Shown here piece after piece: positions 44,501 through 51,635 of a stretch of 64,000 nucleotides of DNA. The notes under the pieces were generated by a model. The model did not search any database and was not told where the DNA came from. It worked only from the letters and a program-made list of their open reading frames with translations. A program made the translations under genes and the position numbers. The stretch comes from Pseudomonas fluorescens (lineage in GTDB: Bacteria > Pseudomonadota > Gammaproteobacteria > Pseudomonadales > Pseudomonadaceae): the NCBI RefSeq assembly GCF_001902145.1, contig NZ_MRST01000026.1, forward strand, positions 460,095 to 524,094. The letters are read 5' to 3'. Each line of letters starts with the position of its first letter. Within the stretch, counting starts at the first letter, position 1.

Positions 44501-45907
44501 GATGGAAAGGTTATCAGCGACTTCGAGCGTGATCGCTTGCATCGCGAAGTGCAGCGTACTCAGGGTCAACTCAAGACGAGTAGTGCTTACGACCGGACCG
44601 GAAGGGTTCGGTCCCGACAGCGTCGCAGCATCGACCAACCATGGCAGTTGCCACCACTGGTAGAGACCGACTATAGCTACGATCCCAGCGACAACGTGAT
44701 TGGACGTCATCGTGTCGATCGCGTGCACGATCATCAAGAGCATCTGGGTTACGACAGTACCGAACGGATTCTTGTCAGCCACCAGGCAGGACGGAGCGAA
44801 ACCTACGCCTATGATGCCGCAGCCAACCTGCTCGATAGTTCACATCAAGGTGGCCTGGTAAAACATAACCGGCTGCTGACCTATCAAGATAAGCGTTACC
44901 GGTACGACGCCTTGGGTCGCATGGTCGAAAAGCGCAGTGCCTCTCGCGGTTTACAGCGCTTTGTCTACGATGCGGAAAGTCGTCTGGTTGAAGTACGAAA
45001 TGATAGCGGCAACAGGATAAGGATGACCTATGACCCCCTGGGGCGTCGCATTGAAAAAGCCGAGTATGGCAGCGATGGCTATCAGTTGGGGATGACGCGC
45101 TTCCTCTGGGACGAGCTGCGCCTCTTGCAAGAATCCAAGCATAGTCAGTCCAGCCTTTATATCTATGAAGATGAAGGCTACAAGCCCGTAGCCCGGGTCG
45201 ACGGTACGGGGCCTCTGCAAAAAATCCGTCACTACCATAACGACCTCAATAGCCAGCCGGAGCAGCTAACCGAAGAAGACGGCGAAGTCATCTGGCGGAC
45301 CAGTTATCGAATGTGGGGCGGTACGGTGGAGGAAGTGCGCGAGCCTACCTACATCGAAGAGCAGAACTTACGGTTTCAGGGGCAATATCTAGATCGAGAA
45401 ACGGGACTGCATTTTAATACATTCCGGTTTTACGACCCGGATATCGGGCGCTTTACCACACCGGATCCCCTTGGGTTGGCGGGAGGGATCAATCTCTATC
45501 AATATGGGCCGAATCCGGTCGCCTGGATCGACCCGTGGGGCTGGAAATGTTGGAGCACAGCAAGGAAAGGCGTTTGGAAAGCCGCCGCTGCCAATGCCCG
45601 GCCAGGTCAGTACTCAGCTAGAAACCTTGCTCGAATGGCCCTAGGCAATGCACCGCGGATGAGAATAGAGGTTCGTTATCGTAATACTCCGAGAAACCGA
45701 CTAAAGGGACGCGTTGGCACGACCAAGGAAATCACGGTGTCGATGGAACTGAATCATCAATACATTCCACAACGCGCCGGATCAAAAGTGGCTCATGAAG
45801 ATTGGAACTTGACCAAGGCGACGCCTTGGGGTCATGAGTCAATGGACAAGTATCGCCATACCGGCTGGGACTTGGTGAGAATTGTAAAAACCACAGGGCA
45901 ATGGTAG
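41549..45907 (+). CDS. PAAR-Rhs T6SS effector with variable C-terminal toxin
   Basis: 1452 residues. Order: prePAAR motif AAREGDALLHTS (residues 7-18); hydrophobic helices (about 27-79); a PAAR domain (about 105-245, with repeated HNVFINGKKAAR and SSVFINGQPAAR and metal-ligand-like Cys/His); a second helix pair (about 247-285); the Rhs/YD-repeat shell (about 310-1300; many YDxxGN/L repeats); and the double DPxG border, DPLGL then DPWGW at 1328-1332, where Rhs proteins cleave themselves. The last ~118 residues are the toxin tip. Chaperone upstream and immunity candidate downstream complete a T6SS effector cassette. The Rhs part is noticeably less GC-rich than the structural genes, as usual for these modules. 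Confidence 0.95.
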   Translation: MSEDLWAAREGDALLHTSVMADILGGVLEVAAYAAITTVGCLAVAGAVFLATGATIATGGVALVLVVGAVVGITAGLTGADLKISSWCESAANWVFPPVIDAFITSGSHNVFINGKKAARAAGKMTAVPVAPSEPPAPSFLDMAGEFFSQMWRPTVASPAPGTEPCPLDTVACNKHPPMPLQFIAEGSSSVFINGQPAARSGDRSTCDAKIGTAQGLISPDVRIGGETIVVQEIRSGKTPGVGLAIAVVMALRGNVKCFWTKLPCMIGSALVGGAISYGTAKVTSALKSAMHGSPNPVHSATGAKILGGDEELDFTLPGLLPIDWQRFYSSLDTRRDGLFGAGWSVDYEVSVEIDADENLFYTDEQGRRLEIGYIPLSGGAFDPGEGLAVRRNGDGAVLIESIDGLYRLFEPDPLNSSRMRLHLLGDRNEGRIFLDYDAQGRLHRLRDTHDFMHVELTYTTQHPRRVSHIERRYLRQDHFDARKDVLVSYRYDSNGDLAEVLDAQGTTLRSFAYDSDRRMTEHQLPSGLRCFYQWAQVPGPDGQEWRVSRHWTDAGDEYSFEYDLDAGITRVTDGLMRISTRHWNPQYQITRYVDNLGHTWQFEWSEDRRLLGAIDPQNGQWRFHYDASGNLSTVIDPLSRTRGTQWLPHWALPQVATDPAGNSWHYRYDQRGNCIEEIDPMGNRTRYVYDGFGQPVQIIDATEKTRALHWNEWSQLVEEVDCSGYSTRYQYDAFGNLVVQTNAEGESVRYRYGPQAMLLECQLPDGRVEQFQRSASGYLTAHVDPAGSTTRYAYDIRGLVKQRWDAHNRTVMFDHDAYGRLSKLTNENGESYRFEWDAADRMVQQQDLDKSRRCYTYDPLDDVVAVDYLPGTEGEPVVPLSHQFQRDPVGRLVSKITADGTTSYVHDLNDQLVGVTFTAPDGSEQSLGFSYDAMGQLLEEKSSAGSVQHRYDELGNLIQTGLPDGRWLNRLYYGSGHLHQLNLDGKVISDFERDRLHREVQRTQGQLKTSSAYDRTGRVRSRQRRSIDQPWQLPPLVETDYSYDPSDNVIGRHRVDRVHDHQEHLGYDSTERILVSHQAGRSETYAYDAAANLLDSSHQGGLVKHNRLLTYQDKRYRYDALGRMVEKRSASRGLQRFVYDAESRLVEVRNDSGNRIRMTYDPLGRRIEKAEYGSDGYQLGMTRFLWDELRLLQESKHSQSSLYIYEDEGYKPVARVDGTGPLQKIRHYHNDLNSQPEQLTEEDGEVIWRTSYRMWGGTVEEVREPTYIEEQNLRFQGQYLDRETGLHFNTFRFYDPDIGRFTTPDPLGLAGGINLYQYGPNPVAWIDPWGWKCWSTARKGVWKAAAANARPGQYSARNLARMALGNAPRMRIEVRYRNTPRNRLKGRVGTTKEITVSMELNHQYIPQRAGSKVAHEDWNLTKATPWGHESMDKYRHTGWDLVRIVKTTGQW
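45545..45904 (+). other. Rhs tip toxin domain, HNH-nuclease-like
   Basis: Residues 1333-1452 of the Rhs protein, after the DPWGW border. The end shows an HNH-type spacing: ELNHQYIPQR (His1403), EDWNLTKA (Asn1420), PWGHESMD (His1429), then YRHTGWDL. This arrangement is that of HNH/EndoVII-superfamily polymorphic toxins, so a DNase or RNase activity is likely, but I cannot place it in a named subfamily. The first ~60 residues are basic (GVWK, ARNLARM, RYRNTPRNRLKGR), fitting nucleic-acid contact. Confidence 0.6.
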
Positions 45908-45931
45908 AGAAGCCTTTCAGGAGCAGCAGAC

Positions 45932-46378
45932 ATGAGTGAGTTGACTGATTTTCACGTTTTCTGGGGCACGGCAATGACTGTCGCGGAAAAAAAATCCGCC
46001 TCGATGGAAGATGAAAGCGCGGAGGATTTTGCTCGCAAGCTTTACGAAGAATATGTAGCGCAAGGCTCACCAAAAAATAAAAAAAAATGGCTAACAGAGC
46101 GACTCGATAATGAATACCTTTGCATGAAGGATAAACCCGTCTGGGTAGGAGAACCTGCCTGGCTATATCATCAGGGTCACCCTATGGTCTTTTTGCATCA
46201 ATTCTTGGTACCCCCTACAGCGCAGCACATCAAAGAAAAGATATCTCTAGGTGAAACTGTTTATGTCTTTGGTGCAAAACACCTTGTTAAAAGGCCGACA
46301 GGGGATATATGGACCGATATCTATCGGATGACTGTGCAAACTTACGAGGGGGAAACAACGACGGAAATCTTCAAGTAA
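45932..46378 (+). CDS. Probable immunity protein for the Rhs toxin
   Basis: 148 residues, 24 bases after the Rhs stop with CAGGAG 8 bases upstream of the ATG. I do not recognise the family. It has no signal peptide or membrane helix, so a cytoplasmic protein, as expected for protection against a nuclease. It is acidic at the N-terminal side (MEDESAEDF) and rich in aromatics (WLTERLDNEYLC, WVGEPAWLYHQGH, DIWTDIYRM). It is clearly AT-richer than its surroundings and has an A8 and an A9 run inside the frame. Position is the main evidence for the immunity role. Confidence 0.7.
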   Translation: MSELTDFHVFWGTAMTVAEKKSASMEDESAEDFARKLYEEYVAQGSPKNKKKWLTERLDNEYLCMKDKPVWVGEPAWLYHQGHPMVFLHQFLVPPTAQHIKEKISLGETVYVFGAKHLVKRPTGDIWTDIYRMTVQTYEGETTTEIFK

Positions 46379-46380
46379 CC

Positions 46381-46599
46381 TCAAGGTTTTATTTCTGCGC
46401 CTGTAAGACGCGCCTGTATTTTTTGCTCCTCCGTCGCGGCAGGGTCTACAGTGCCGTCTGGTTTCTTTACTTCTGCTCCGGGCATCTTTGCCTGTGCTTC
46501 AATTCTTTCCTCTAGACCTTTGGACACGAAATGCTGCCCCACGGTAAAACCGCTGTTGGCCAAATTACTGGCACCTGAACTTAGAAGCGCATCACGCAT
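46381..46599 (-). CDS. Small hypothetical ORF or gene remnant opposite the immunity gene end
   Basis: 72 residues (starts MRDALLSSGASNLA, ends QARLTGAEIKP), convergent with the immunity gene, the stops 2 bases apart. No ribosome binding site is evident and no domain is recognised. It is hydrophilic with a Glu/Lys/Pro-rich second half (VKKPDGTVDPAATEEQK). The frame stays open for 12 codons before the ATG without another start, so it may be the 3' end of a decayed gene. Low confidence that it is expressed. Confidence 0.35.
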   Translation of the reverse strand: MRDALLSSGASNLANSGFTVGQHFVSKGLEERIEAQAKMPGAEVKKPDGTVDPAATEEQKIQARLTGAEIKP

Positions 46600-46670
46600 A
46601 ATAACCGCATTAAGAATTCTGCAAGATACAACTACTTATATTCCCCACTACCATTTTTTCACCCCCCAAC

Positions 46671-46704
46671 AAAAATGGGCACCCGACCCAGTCGGCGTGC
46701 CCAT
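46671..46704 (-). terminator. Terminator of the HU gene
   Basis: On the minus strand ATGGGCACGCCGAC pairs with GTCGGGTGCCCAT (one bulged base) around a 3-base loop, followed by TTTTTG. It is 43 bases past the HU stop. Confidence 0.85.
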
Positions 46705-46747
46705 CTTCTTTACCGCCCCGCCTCCCTTCGAGACGGTACCGCTTAAC

Positions 46748-47023
46748 TTACGGGTTGACGCTGTCTTTGAGCGACTTGCCCGGCTTGAACGCTACGGTGT
46801 TGCTCGCCTTGATTTTCACTGGCTCACCGGTTTGTGGGTTTTTGCCGGTACGGGCGCCGCGGTGGCGTTGCAGGAAAGTGCCGAAGCCGACCAGCGTGAC
46901 GCTGTCCTTGCGGTGCAGGGCGCCGGTGATTTCTTCGAGGACGGCGTTGAGGACGCGGTTGGCCTGCTCTTTGGTGAGATCGGCTTTTTCAGCGATGGCG
47001 GCTGCGAGATCTGGTTTACGCAT
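46748..47023 (-). CDS. hupA: HU family nucleoid DNA-binding protein
   Basis: 91 residues, normal for HU. The family signature GFGTFLQRHRGARTGKNPQTGEP is seen as GFGTFLQRHRGARTGKNP; the flexible arm and the intercalating proline (KNPQTG) are present, and the end KPGKSLKDSVN is typical. HU bends and compacts DNA. The hupA symbol follows the position of the orthologue in P. putida as I remember it; Pseudomonas has several HU paralogues. It marks the return from the T6SS region to conserved housekeeping order. Confidence 0.93.
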   Translation of the reverse strand: MRKPDLAAAIAEKADLTKEQANRVLNAVLEEITGALHRKDSVTLVGFGTFLQRHRGARTGKNPQTGEPVKIKASNTVAFKPGKSLKDSVNP

Positions 47024-47213
47024 ATGTGAAGCCTCTTTGACGGTTTTTTGTTGTTATGTCCGTGCTGCTCTCTGGTGGAGCAGCGCCAAGGCGCCGCAGG
47101 CTCTACTCTGCGGCAGACGGGAGTGAGGATGGCATGCCCTCGGGCGCCGCGCCAGTCTCGCGGAGGCCTTTCTCGGGGGATGAACGTGATGTTTGCGACA
47201 GAACGAGTGGTAT

Positions 47214-48362
47214 TTACGCCAGCAACGGCGGAAGTTCTTTGTTCAGCGCCAGTTTTTCCATCACAGCGCTGCCGGTCAGTGCGTAACCCAGCAGGCGGCC
47301 GCTGGCATCACGGCACAGGGCCTTGATGTCGGCACCCTGCCCTTCGACACTCCACACGCCTTCAGTGCCTCGTGGCGCAGGTGAGACCACCAGCGGGCAC
47401 ACCGGGGTTTTCACGGTGATGGGCATCGGCCCATAGCTCACCGCCGTGGCATTGCCGGCCAGGGTTTGCGCCAGGGCGCGGGCGCAGCTCATCAGCGGCA
47501 TCACGTACAACAGGTTCAGGCCATCGACCTCGGCGCAGTCGCCCAGGGCATAGATATTGGCGTGGGAGGTCTTGAGGTGGCGGTCCACCATGATCCCGCG
47601 GTTGATTTGCAGGCCGGCCGCTGCGGCCAGGTCGACACGCGGGCGCAGGCCAATGGCAGACACCACCAGGTCACAGTGGATCACTTCACCGTCCGACAGG
47701 TGCGCTTCAAGGCCATCAGCCGTGCGTTGCAGGCGATTGAGCACCGGGCCCAGGTGGAAGCGCGCGCCGATACCTTCCAGCCCGGCTTGCACCGCTGCGG
47801 CTGCCGCCGGGTGCAGCAGGGTCGGCATGACTTGCTCACAGGGCGCGACCAGGTCGATTTCATAGCCGCCCAGGATCAGATCATTGGCAAACTCACAGCC
47901 GATCAGGCCAGCGCCAAGCAGCAGCACGCGCCGTTTGCCGGCAGCGGCAGCGCGAAAGCGCGCGTAGTCTTCCAGGTCGTTGATCGGGAAAATCAGCTCA
48001 GCCGCATCGCCTTCGACCGGTACGCGCACGGTTTCTGCGCCCCAGGCCAGGACCAGGTCGCGGTAGGTCACCGCTTCCTCGCCGATCCACAGGCGCTTGT
48101 GGCCTGGGTCGATGCCGCTGATGCGCGTATGGGTGCGCACCTGGGCCTTGAGTTGCTCGGCCATGGCGCCGGGTTCGGCCATGCTCAGGCCATCGGCCTC
48201 CTTGTTCTTGCCAAAGCCGGTGGAGAGCATGGGCTTGGAGTAGGAGCGTCCGTCATCGGCAGTGATCAGCAGCAACGGGGTCTCGCTGTCGAGCTTGCGA
48301 AACTCCCGGGCGACGTTGTAACCGGCCAATCCTGTGCCGATGATCACGACAGGTGCGTTCAT
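47214..48362 (-). CDS. Rubredoxin-NAD(P)+ reductase (FAD protein)
   Basis: 382 residues. N-terminal FAD-binding motif VVIIGTGLAGYNVAREF (GxGxxG), a second dinucleotide-binding motif for NAD(P)H (VLLLGAGLIGCEFANDL, about 145-161) and the FAD-closing ANIYALGDCAEVDG. It passes electrons from NADH to rubredoxin, which is encoded 36 bases upstream. AAGGAGAAAGG precedes the ATG. In P. aeruginosa the orthologous pair supports alkane oxidation or oxidative-stress defence; with no alkane hydroxylase here, the partner oxidase is not shown. Confidence 0.92.
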   Translation of the reverse strand: MNAPVVIIGTGLAGYNVAREFRKLDSETPLLLITADDGRSYSKPMLSTGFGKNKEADGLSMAEPGAMAEQLKAQVRTHTRISGIDPGHKRLWIGEEAVTYRDLVLAWGAETVRVPVEGDAAELIFPINDLEDYARFRAAAAGKRRVLLLGAGLIGCEFANDLILGGYEIDLVAPCEQVMPTLLHPAAAAAVQAGLEGIGARFHLGPVLNRLQRTADGLEAHLSDGEVIHCDLVVSAIGLRPRVDLAAAAGLQINRGIMVDRHLKTSHANIYALGDCAEVDGLNLLYVMPLMSCARALAQTLAGNATAVSYGPMPITVKTPVCPLVVSPAPRGTEGVWSVEGQGADIKALCRDASGRLLGYALTGSAVMEKLALNKELPPLLA

Positions 48363-48398
48363 TCCTTTCTCCTTGTAGTACGTTTCTTAAATTCGGGA

Positions 48399-48566
48399 TT
48401 ACGCGATTTCGATCATTTCGAAGTCCGACTTACCCACGCCGCAGTCCGGGCACAGCCAGTCTTCCGGGACGTCCTGCCACAGAGTGCCTGGTGCAATACC
48501 GTCATCCGGCCAGCCGTCCGCTTCGTTGTAGATAAGGCCACAGACGATACATTGCCACTTCTTCAT
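48399..48566 (-). CDS. rubA: Rubredoxin
   Basis: 55 residues. Two CxxC pairs coordinate the single iron: CIVCGLIYNEADG and CPDCGVGKSDFE. The canonical spacing and the intervening PGTLWQDVPEDWLCP are exact for rubredoxins. It is a cytoplasmic electron carrier reduced by the reductase encoded downstream in the same operon. ATG at 48566 is chosen because longer in-frame extension overlaps ubiC and lacks family similarity. Confidence 0.97.
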   Translation of the reverse strand: MKKWQCIVCGLIYNEADGWPDDGIAPGTLWQDVPEDWLCPDCGVGKSDFEMIEIA

Positions 48567-48761
48567 TACGTGCTTCCTCAGGTTCAGGCGTGTTGGCCGG
48601 CGGTCGATGGATCCAGCGTTGCCGCGCGGCTCAGGGCGTTTTGTACTGATCAGGGCCGGCAGATGCAAGCACGTTCGACGCAAACGACGGGTTTGGCACG
48701 GCAAAAGCCCAGGGTGCCATGGTAAGCTCGCCGCCTCTTTTGCTGCCAATACTGACTCACC

Positions 48762-49325
48762 GTGCCGCACTCAATCGCCCTTCCCGATGCTTGCCAATGG
48801 CTGACCCAGAGCCTTCTGAGCCCCTTGCCCACGCCCTTGATCCTCAACTGGCTGTTTGACGAAGGCTCGCTGACGCGACGGCTGACGTGGCTGTCCGACG
48901 AGGGTTTCAGCGTGACGCCGCTGTTCGAAGGCTGGCAACCGTTGCGCGACGACGAATGCGCCGCCCTGGACCTGCCGCCGGCCAGTATCGGTTGGGTACG
49001 CGAGGTGTATTTGCGCGGGCACGGCCAACCTTGGGTGTTCGCCCGCAGCGTGGCGGCCCGCAGTGCCTTGCAGGGCGACGGGCTGCACATGGACGAGTTG
49101 GGCAGCCGCTCGCTGGGCGAGTTGCTGTTCTGCGACCGCGCCTTTACCCGCCAGGCCATTGAAGTGTGTCACTACCCTCGTACCTGGCTGCCGACAGCGG
49201 ACCAGGCCGATAATCTGTGGGCGCGCCGTTCGCGCTTCGACCGCGGGGCGCTGAGCGTGCTGGTGGCGGAAGTCTTCCTGCCCAGTTTCTGGCACGCGCT
49301 GCATGATCATCCGGAGAACTGCTGA
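48762..49325 (+). CDS. ubiC: UbiC, chorismate pyruvate-lyase
   Basis: 187 residues from a GTG start at 48762. It makes 4-hydroxybenzoate and pyruvate from chorismate, the first committed step of ubiquinone synthesis. The sequence has the UbiC pattern: W(L)FDEGSLTRRLTW, VREVYLRGHGQPWVFARS, LGELLFCDRAFTR and WARRSRFDRGALSVLVAEVFLPSFW (shown in pieces: ARRSRFDRGALSVLVAEVFL). Its stop shares a base with the ubiA ATG (TGATG). Confidence 0.95.
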   Translation: MPHSIALPDACQWLTQSLLSPLPTPLILNWLFDEGSLTRRLTWLSDEGFSVTPLFEGWQPLRDDECAALDLPPASIGWVREVYLRGHGQPWVFARSVAARSALQGDGLHMDELGSRSLGELLFCDRAFTRQAIEVCHYPRTWLPTADQADNLWARRSRFDRGALSVLVAEVFLPSFWHALHDHPENC

Positions 49326-50215
49326 TGTACCAACGCCTGCTCAAGTCCTTGAACCGCCTGAACCCCAGGGCCTGGGATTTCATTCAGTTGACGCGCATGG
49401 ACAAGCCCATCGGCATCTACCTGCTGCTGTGGCCGACACTGTGGGCCCTGTGGATCGCCGGCAAGGGTTCGCCGTCGCTGATCAATATCGTGATTTTCGT
49501 GCTGGGCGTGGTACTCACCCGGGCCGGCGGCTGCGTGATCAATGACTGGGCCGACCGCAAGGTCGATGGCCATGTGAAACGCACCGAGCAACGCCCGCTG
49601 GTGAGCGGCAAGATCAGTTCGAAGGAAGCGCTGGTGTTTTTTGCCGTGCTGATGGGCATCAGTTTCCTGCTGGTGCTGCTGACCAATGCCAGCACCATCC
49701 TGCTGTCCCTGGGCGGCCTCGCACTGGCGGCAAGCTACCCGTTCATGAAGCGCTACACCTATTACCCCCAAGTGGTGCTGGGCGCGGCGTTTTCCTGGGG
49801 CATGCCGATGGCGTTTACCGCCGAGACCGGCCATTTGCCTGCCACCGCGTGGCTGCTGTACATCGCCAACCTGTTGTGGACGGTGGGTTACGACACCTAT
49901 TACGCCATGACCGACCGCGATGACGATTTGAAGATCGGGGTGAAATCCACCGCCATTCTGTTCGGTGACGCTGACCGCGTGATCATCCTCACCCTGCAAG
50001 GCCTGGCGCTGGCGTGCCTGTTGCTGGCCGGCGCACGGTTCGAGCTGGGCGGGTGGTTCCACCTGGGGTTGCTGGCGGCAGCGGGCTGTTTTGTCTGGGA
50101 GTTCTGGTACACACGGGACAGGGACCGCATGAAGTGCTTCAAGGCGTTCTTGCATAACCACTGGGCGGGGCTGGCGATTTTTGTCGGGATCGTGGTGGAT
50201 TACGCGGTTCGCTGA
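49325..50215 (+). CDS. ubiA: UbiA, 4-hydroxybenzoate polyprenyltransferase
   Basis: 296 residues, a multi-helix inner-membrane enzyme. The two aspartate-rich motifs are present: NDWADRKVDGHVKRTEQRPL (residues ~72-91) and DTYYAMTDRDDDLKIGVKS (second DxxxD). It attaches the polyprenyl tail to 4-hydroxybenzoate in ubiquinone synthesis, using the product of UbiC. A REP palindrome follows. Confidence 0.97.
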   Translation: MYQRLLKSLNRLNPRAWDFIQLTRMDKPIGIYLLLWPTLWALWIAGKGSPSLINIVIFVLGVVLTRAGGCVINDWADRKVDGHVKRTEQRPLVSGKISSKEALVFFAVLMGISFLLVLLTNASTILLSLGGLALAASYPFMKRYTYYPQVVLGAAFSWGMPMAFTAETGHLPATAWLLYIANLLWTVGYDTYYAMTDRDDDLKIGVKSTAILFGDADRVIILTLQGLALACLLLAGARFELGGWFHLGLLAAAGCFVWEFWYTRDRDRMKCFKAFLHNHWAGLAIFVGIVVDYAVR

Positions 50216-50230
50216 GGATTTTGCGGTGAC

Positions 50231-50308
50231 GCCTTCGCGAGCAAGCCCGCTCCCACATTTGACTGTATTCGCAAATCAAAATGTGGGAGCGGGCTTGCTC
50301 GCGAAGGC
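50231..50308. repeat. REP palindrome, family C, perfect 30-bp arms
   Basis: 50231-50260 and 50279-50308 are perfectly complementary (core GTGGGAGCGGGCTTGCTCGCGAA) with an 18-base centre. It lies between the convergent ubiA and the secreted-protein gene and can end transcription from both sides. Confidence 0.92.
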
Positions 50309-50326
50309 CTCAAAGCCGCCACTTAG

Positions 50327-50704
50327 TCAGGGCTTGATCACATGCCAGGCGCCACCCTTGCCATCACCGGTCTTGTCACCGGCTTTCTTGTCGTCCTTGT
50401 AGGTGTAGACAGGCTTGCCTTTGTAGGCCCACTGGCTGGTCTGGTCGTCGCGGGTGATCACCGTCCAATCGCCGGTCTTGGTGTCGGTGGACTCTGCCTT
50501 CAGCGGTGGCCAGTTGGTCGCGCACTGGTCCTTGCACACTGATTTGCCATCAGCGTCCTTGTCGAAGGTGTAGAGCGTCATGCCCTTGTGGTCCACCAAC
50601 ATCCCGTCTTGGGTCATCGCCGGCTCTGCCGCAAACGCCAACCCTGGCAGCGTCAACACCGCAGATACCAGCAGGGTTTTCCAGGAAACAGTGCTGTAAG
50701 TCAT
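50327..50704 (-). CDS. Small secreted protein of the COG4315 repeat family
   Basis: 125 residues. Signal peptide (WKTLLVSAVLTLPGLAFA, cleaved before AEP). The mature part has two copies of the PF03640-type repeat: GMLVDHKGMTLYTFDKDADG...CKDQCATNWPPL (read as GMLVDHKGMTLYTFDKD and CKDQCATNWPPL) and QWAYKGKPVYTYKDDKKAGD, ending GGAWHVIKP. Members are periplasmic or extracellular and of unknown role. ATG at 50704 has an AAGGAAGG-like site upstream. Confidence 0.85.
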   Translation of the reverse strand: MTYSTVSWKTLLVSAVLTLPGLAFAAEPAMTQDGMLVDHKGMTLYTFDKDADGKSVCKDQCATNWPPLKAESTDTKTGDWTVITRDDQTSQWAYKGKPVYTYKDDKKAGDKTGDGKGGAWHVIKP

Positions 50705-50787
50705 CGGAACCTTCCTTTTGTGGTTGTCAGGATTCGGACCCAAAGGGTAGTTCAGAGTGCCGTTAATTGCCCAAGCGACTAAATTAC

Positions 50788-50805
50788 TGTCACACGACTG
50801 CAATA
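50788..50805 (+). promoter_or_regulatory. Pho box upstream of phoB
   Basis: CTGTCACACGACTGCAAT: two 7-base half sites (CTGTCAC, CTGCAAT) separated by ACGA, close to the PhoB consensus CTGTCAT-N4-CTGTCAT. It ends 51 bases before the phoB ATG, so PhoB should activate its own operon. Confidence 0.8.
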
Positions 50806-50856
50806 ATTCCGTTATCTAATGCGGCGCAAGACAGTTAAATGACAAGAGGATTGAGC

Positions 50857-51546
50857 ATGGTTGGCAGGAGCATTCTGATCGTTGACGACGAAGCGCCCAT
50901 TCGCGAAATGATCGCCGTCGCGTTGGAAATGGCCGGCTATGACTGCCTGGAGGCGGAGAACTCCCAGCAGGCCCACGCCATTATCGTCGACCGCAAGCCG
51001 GACCTGATCCTGCTCGACTGGATGCTGCCCGGCACCTCGGGCATCGAATTGGCCCGCCGTCTCAAGCGTGACGAGCTGACCGGGGATATCCCGATCATCA
51101 TGCTCACCGCCAAGGGCGAAGAGGACAACAAGATCCAGGGCCTGGAAGTCGGCGCCGATGACTACATCACCAAGCCGTTTTCCCCACGGGAACTGGTGGC
51201 GCGCCTCAAAGCCGTGCTGCGCCGCGCCGGCCCGACCGATGGCGAAGCGCCTATCGAAGTCGACGGCTTGATCCTGGACCCGATCAGCCATCGCGTGACC
51301 ATCGACGGCAAGCCTGCGGAGATGGGGCCGACCGAATACCGCTTGCTGCAATTCTTCATGACTCACCAGGAGCGCGCCTACACCCGCGGCCAACTGCTCG
51401 ACCAGGTATGGGGGGGCAACGTCTATGTGGAAGAGCGCACTGTGGACGTGCATATCCGCCGCCTGCGCAAAGCCTTGGGCGATGCGTACGAGAATCTGGT
51501 ACAAACCGTGCGCGGCACCGGCTATCGGTTTTCAACCAAAGGTTGA
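50857..51546 (+). CDS. phoB: PhoB, phosphate-starvation response regulator
   Basis: 229 residues. Receiver domain with Asp10/Asp11, phospho-acceptor Asp54 (LILLDWMLPG) and Lys of ITKPFSPRE; C-terminal winged helix of OmpR type (PTEYRLLQFFM, ERTVDVHIRRLRKAL). ATG at 50857 follows AAGAGGA. Phosphorylated by PhoR when phosphate is low, it binds Pho boxes; three lie in this window. phoR follows after 89 bases. Confidence 0.98.
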   Translation: MVGRSILIVDDEAPIREMIAVALEMAGYDCLEAENSQQAHAIIVDRKPDLILLDWMLPGTSGIELARRLKRDELTGDIPIIMLTAKGEEDNKIQGLEVGADDYITKPFSPRELVARLKAVLRRAGPTDGEAPIEVDGLILDPISHRVTIDGKPAEMGPTEYRLLQFFMTHQERAYTRGQLLDQVWGGNVYVEERTVDVHIRRLRKALGDAYENLVQTVRGTGYRFSTKG

Positions 51547-51548
51547 GC

Positions 51549-51620
51549 AATCAGCCGCAAGCCGCAAGTTAAAGCGGGACTGCTTAAGCTTGGAGCTTGC
51601 AGCTTGAAACTTGAAACTGC
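51549..51620. repeat. AGCTTG/CAAG-rich repeat between phoB and phoR
   Basis: A short tract made of repeated and inverted AGCTTG, GCAAG and AAACTTG units (GCCGCAAGCCGCAAG ... AAGCTTGGAGCTTGCAGC). The left and right parts are partly complementary, so it can fold into an imperfect hairpin. Similar AGCTTGCAGCTTG tracts occur between genes in Pseudomonas genomes as far as I recall. Confidence 0.55.
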
Positions 51621-51635
51621 TCCGAAGGACGCACC

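Larger units (their letters stand above)
46379..46747. other. Low-GC gap between the Rhs cassette and the HU gene
   Basis: 369 bases. The left part carries a possible 72-codon leftward frame (listed separately); 46600-46670 is AT-rich with no gene I can support; 46671-46704 is the HU terminator. No transposase, integrase, tRNA or direct repeat marks an insertion border. Confidence 0.6.

Noticed and set aside
47024..47213. Possible small gene between HU and rubredoxin reductase
   Set aside because: Short overlapping frames exist in both directions, but none has a ribosome binding site or plausible composition; the HU promoter is the likely content.
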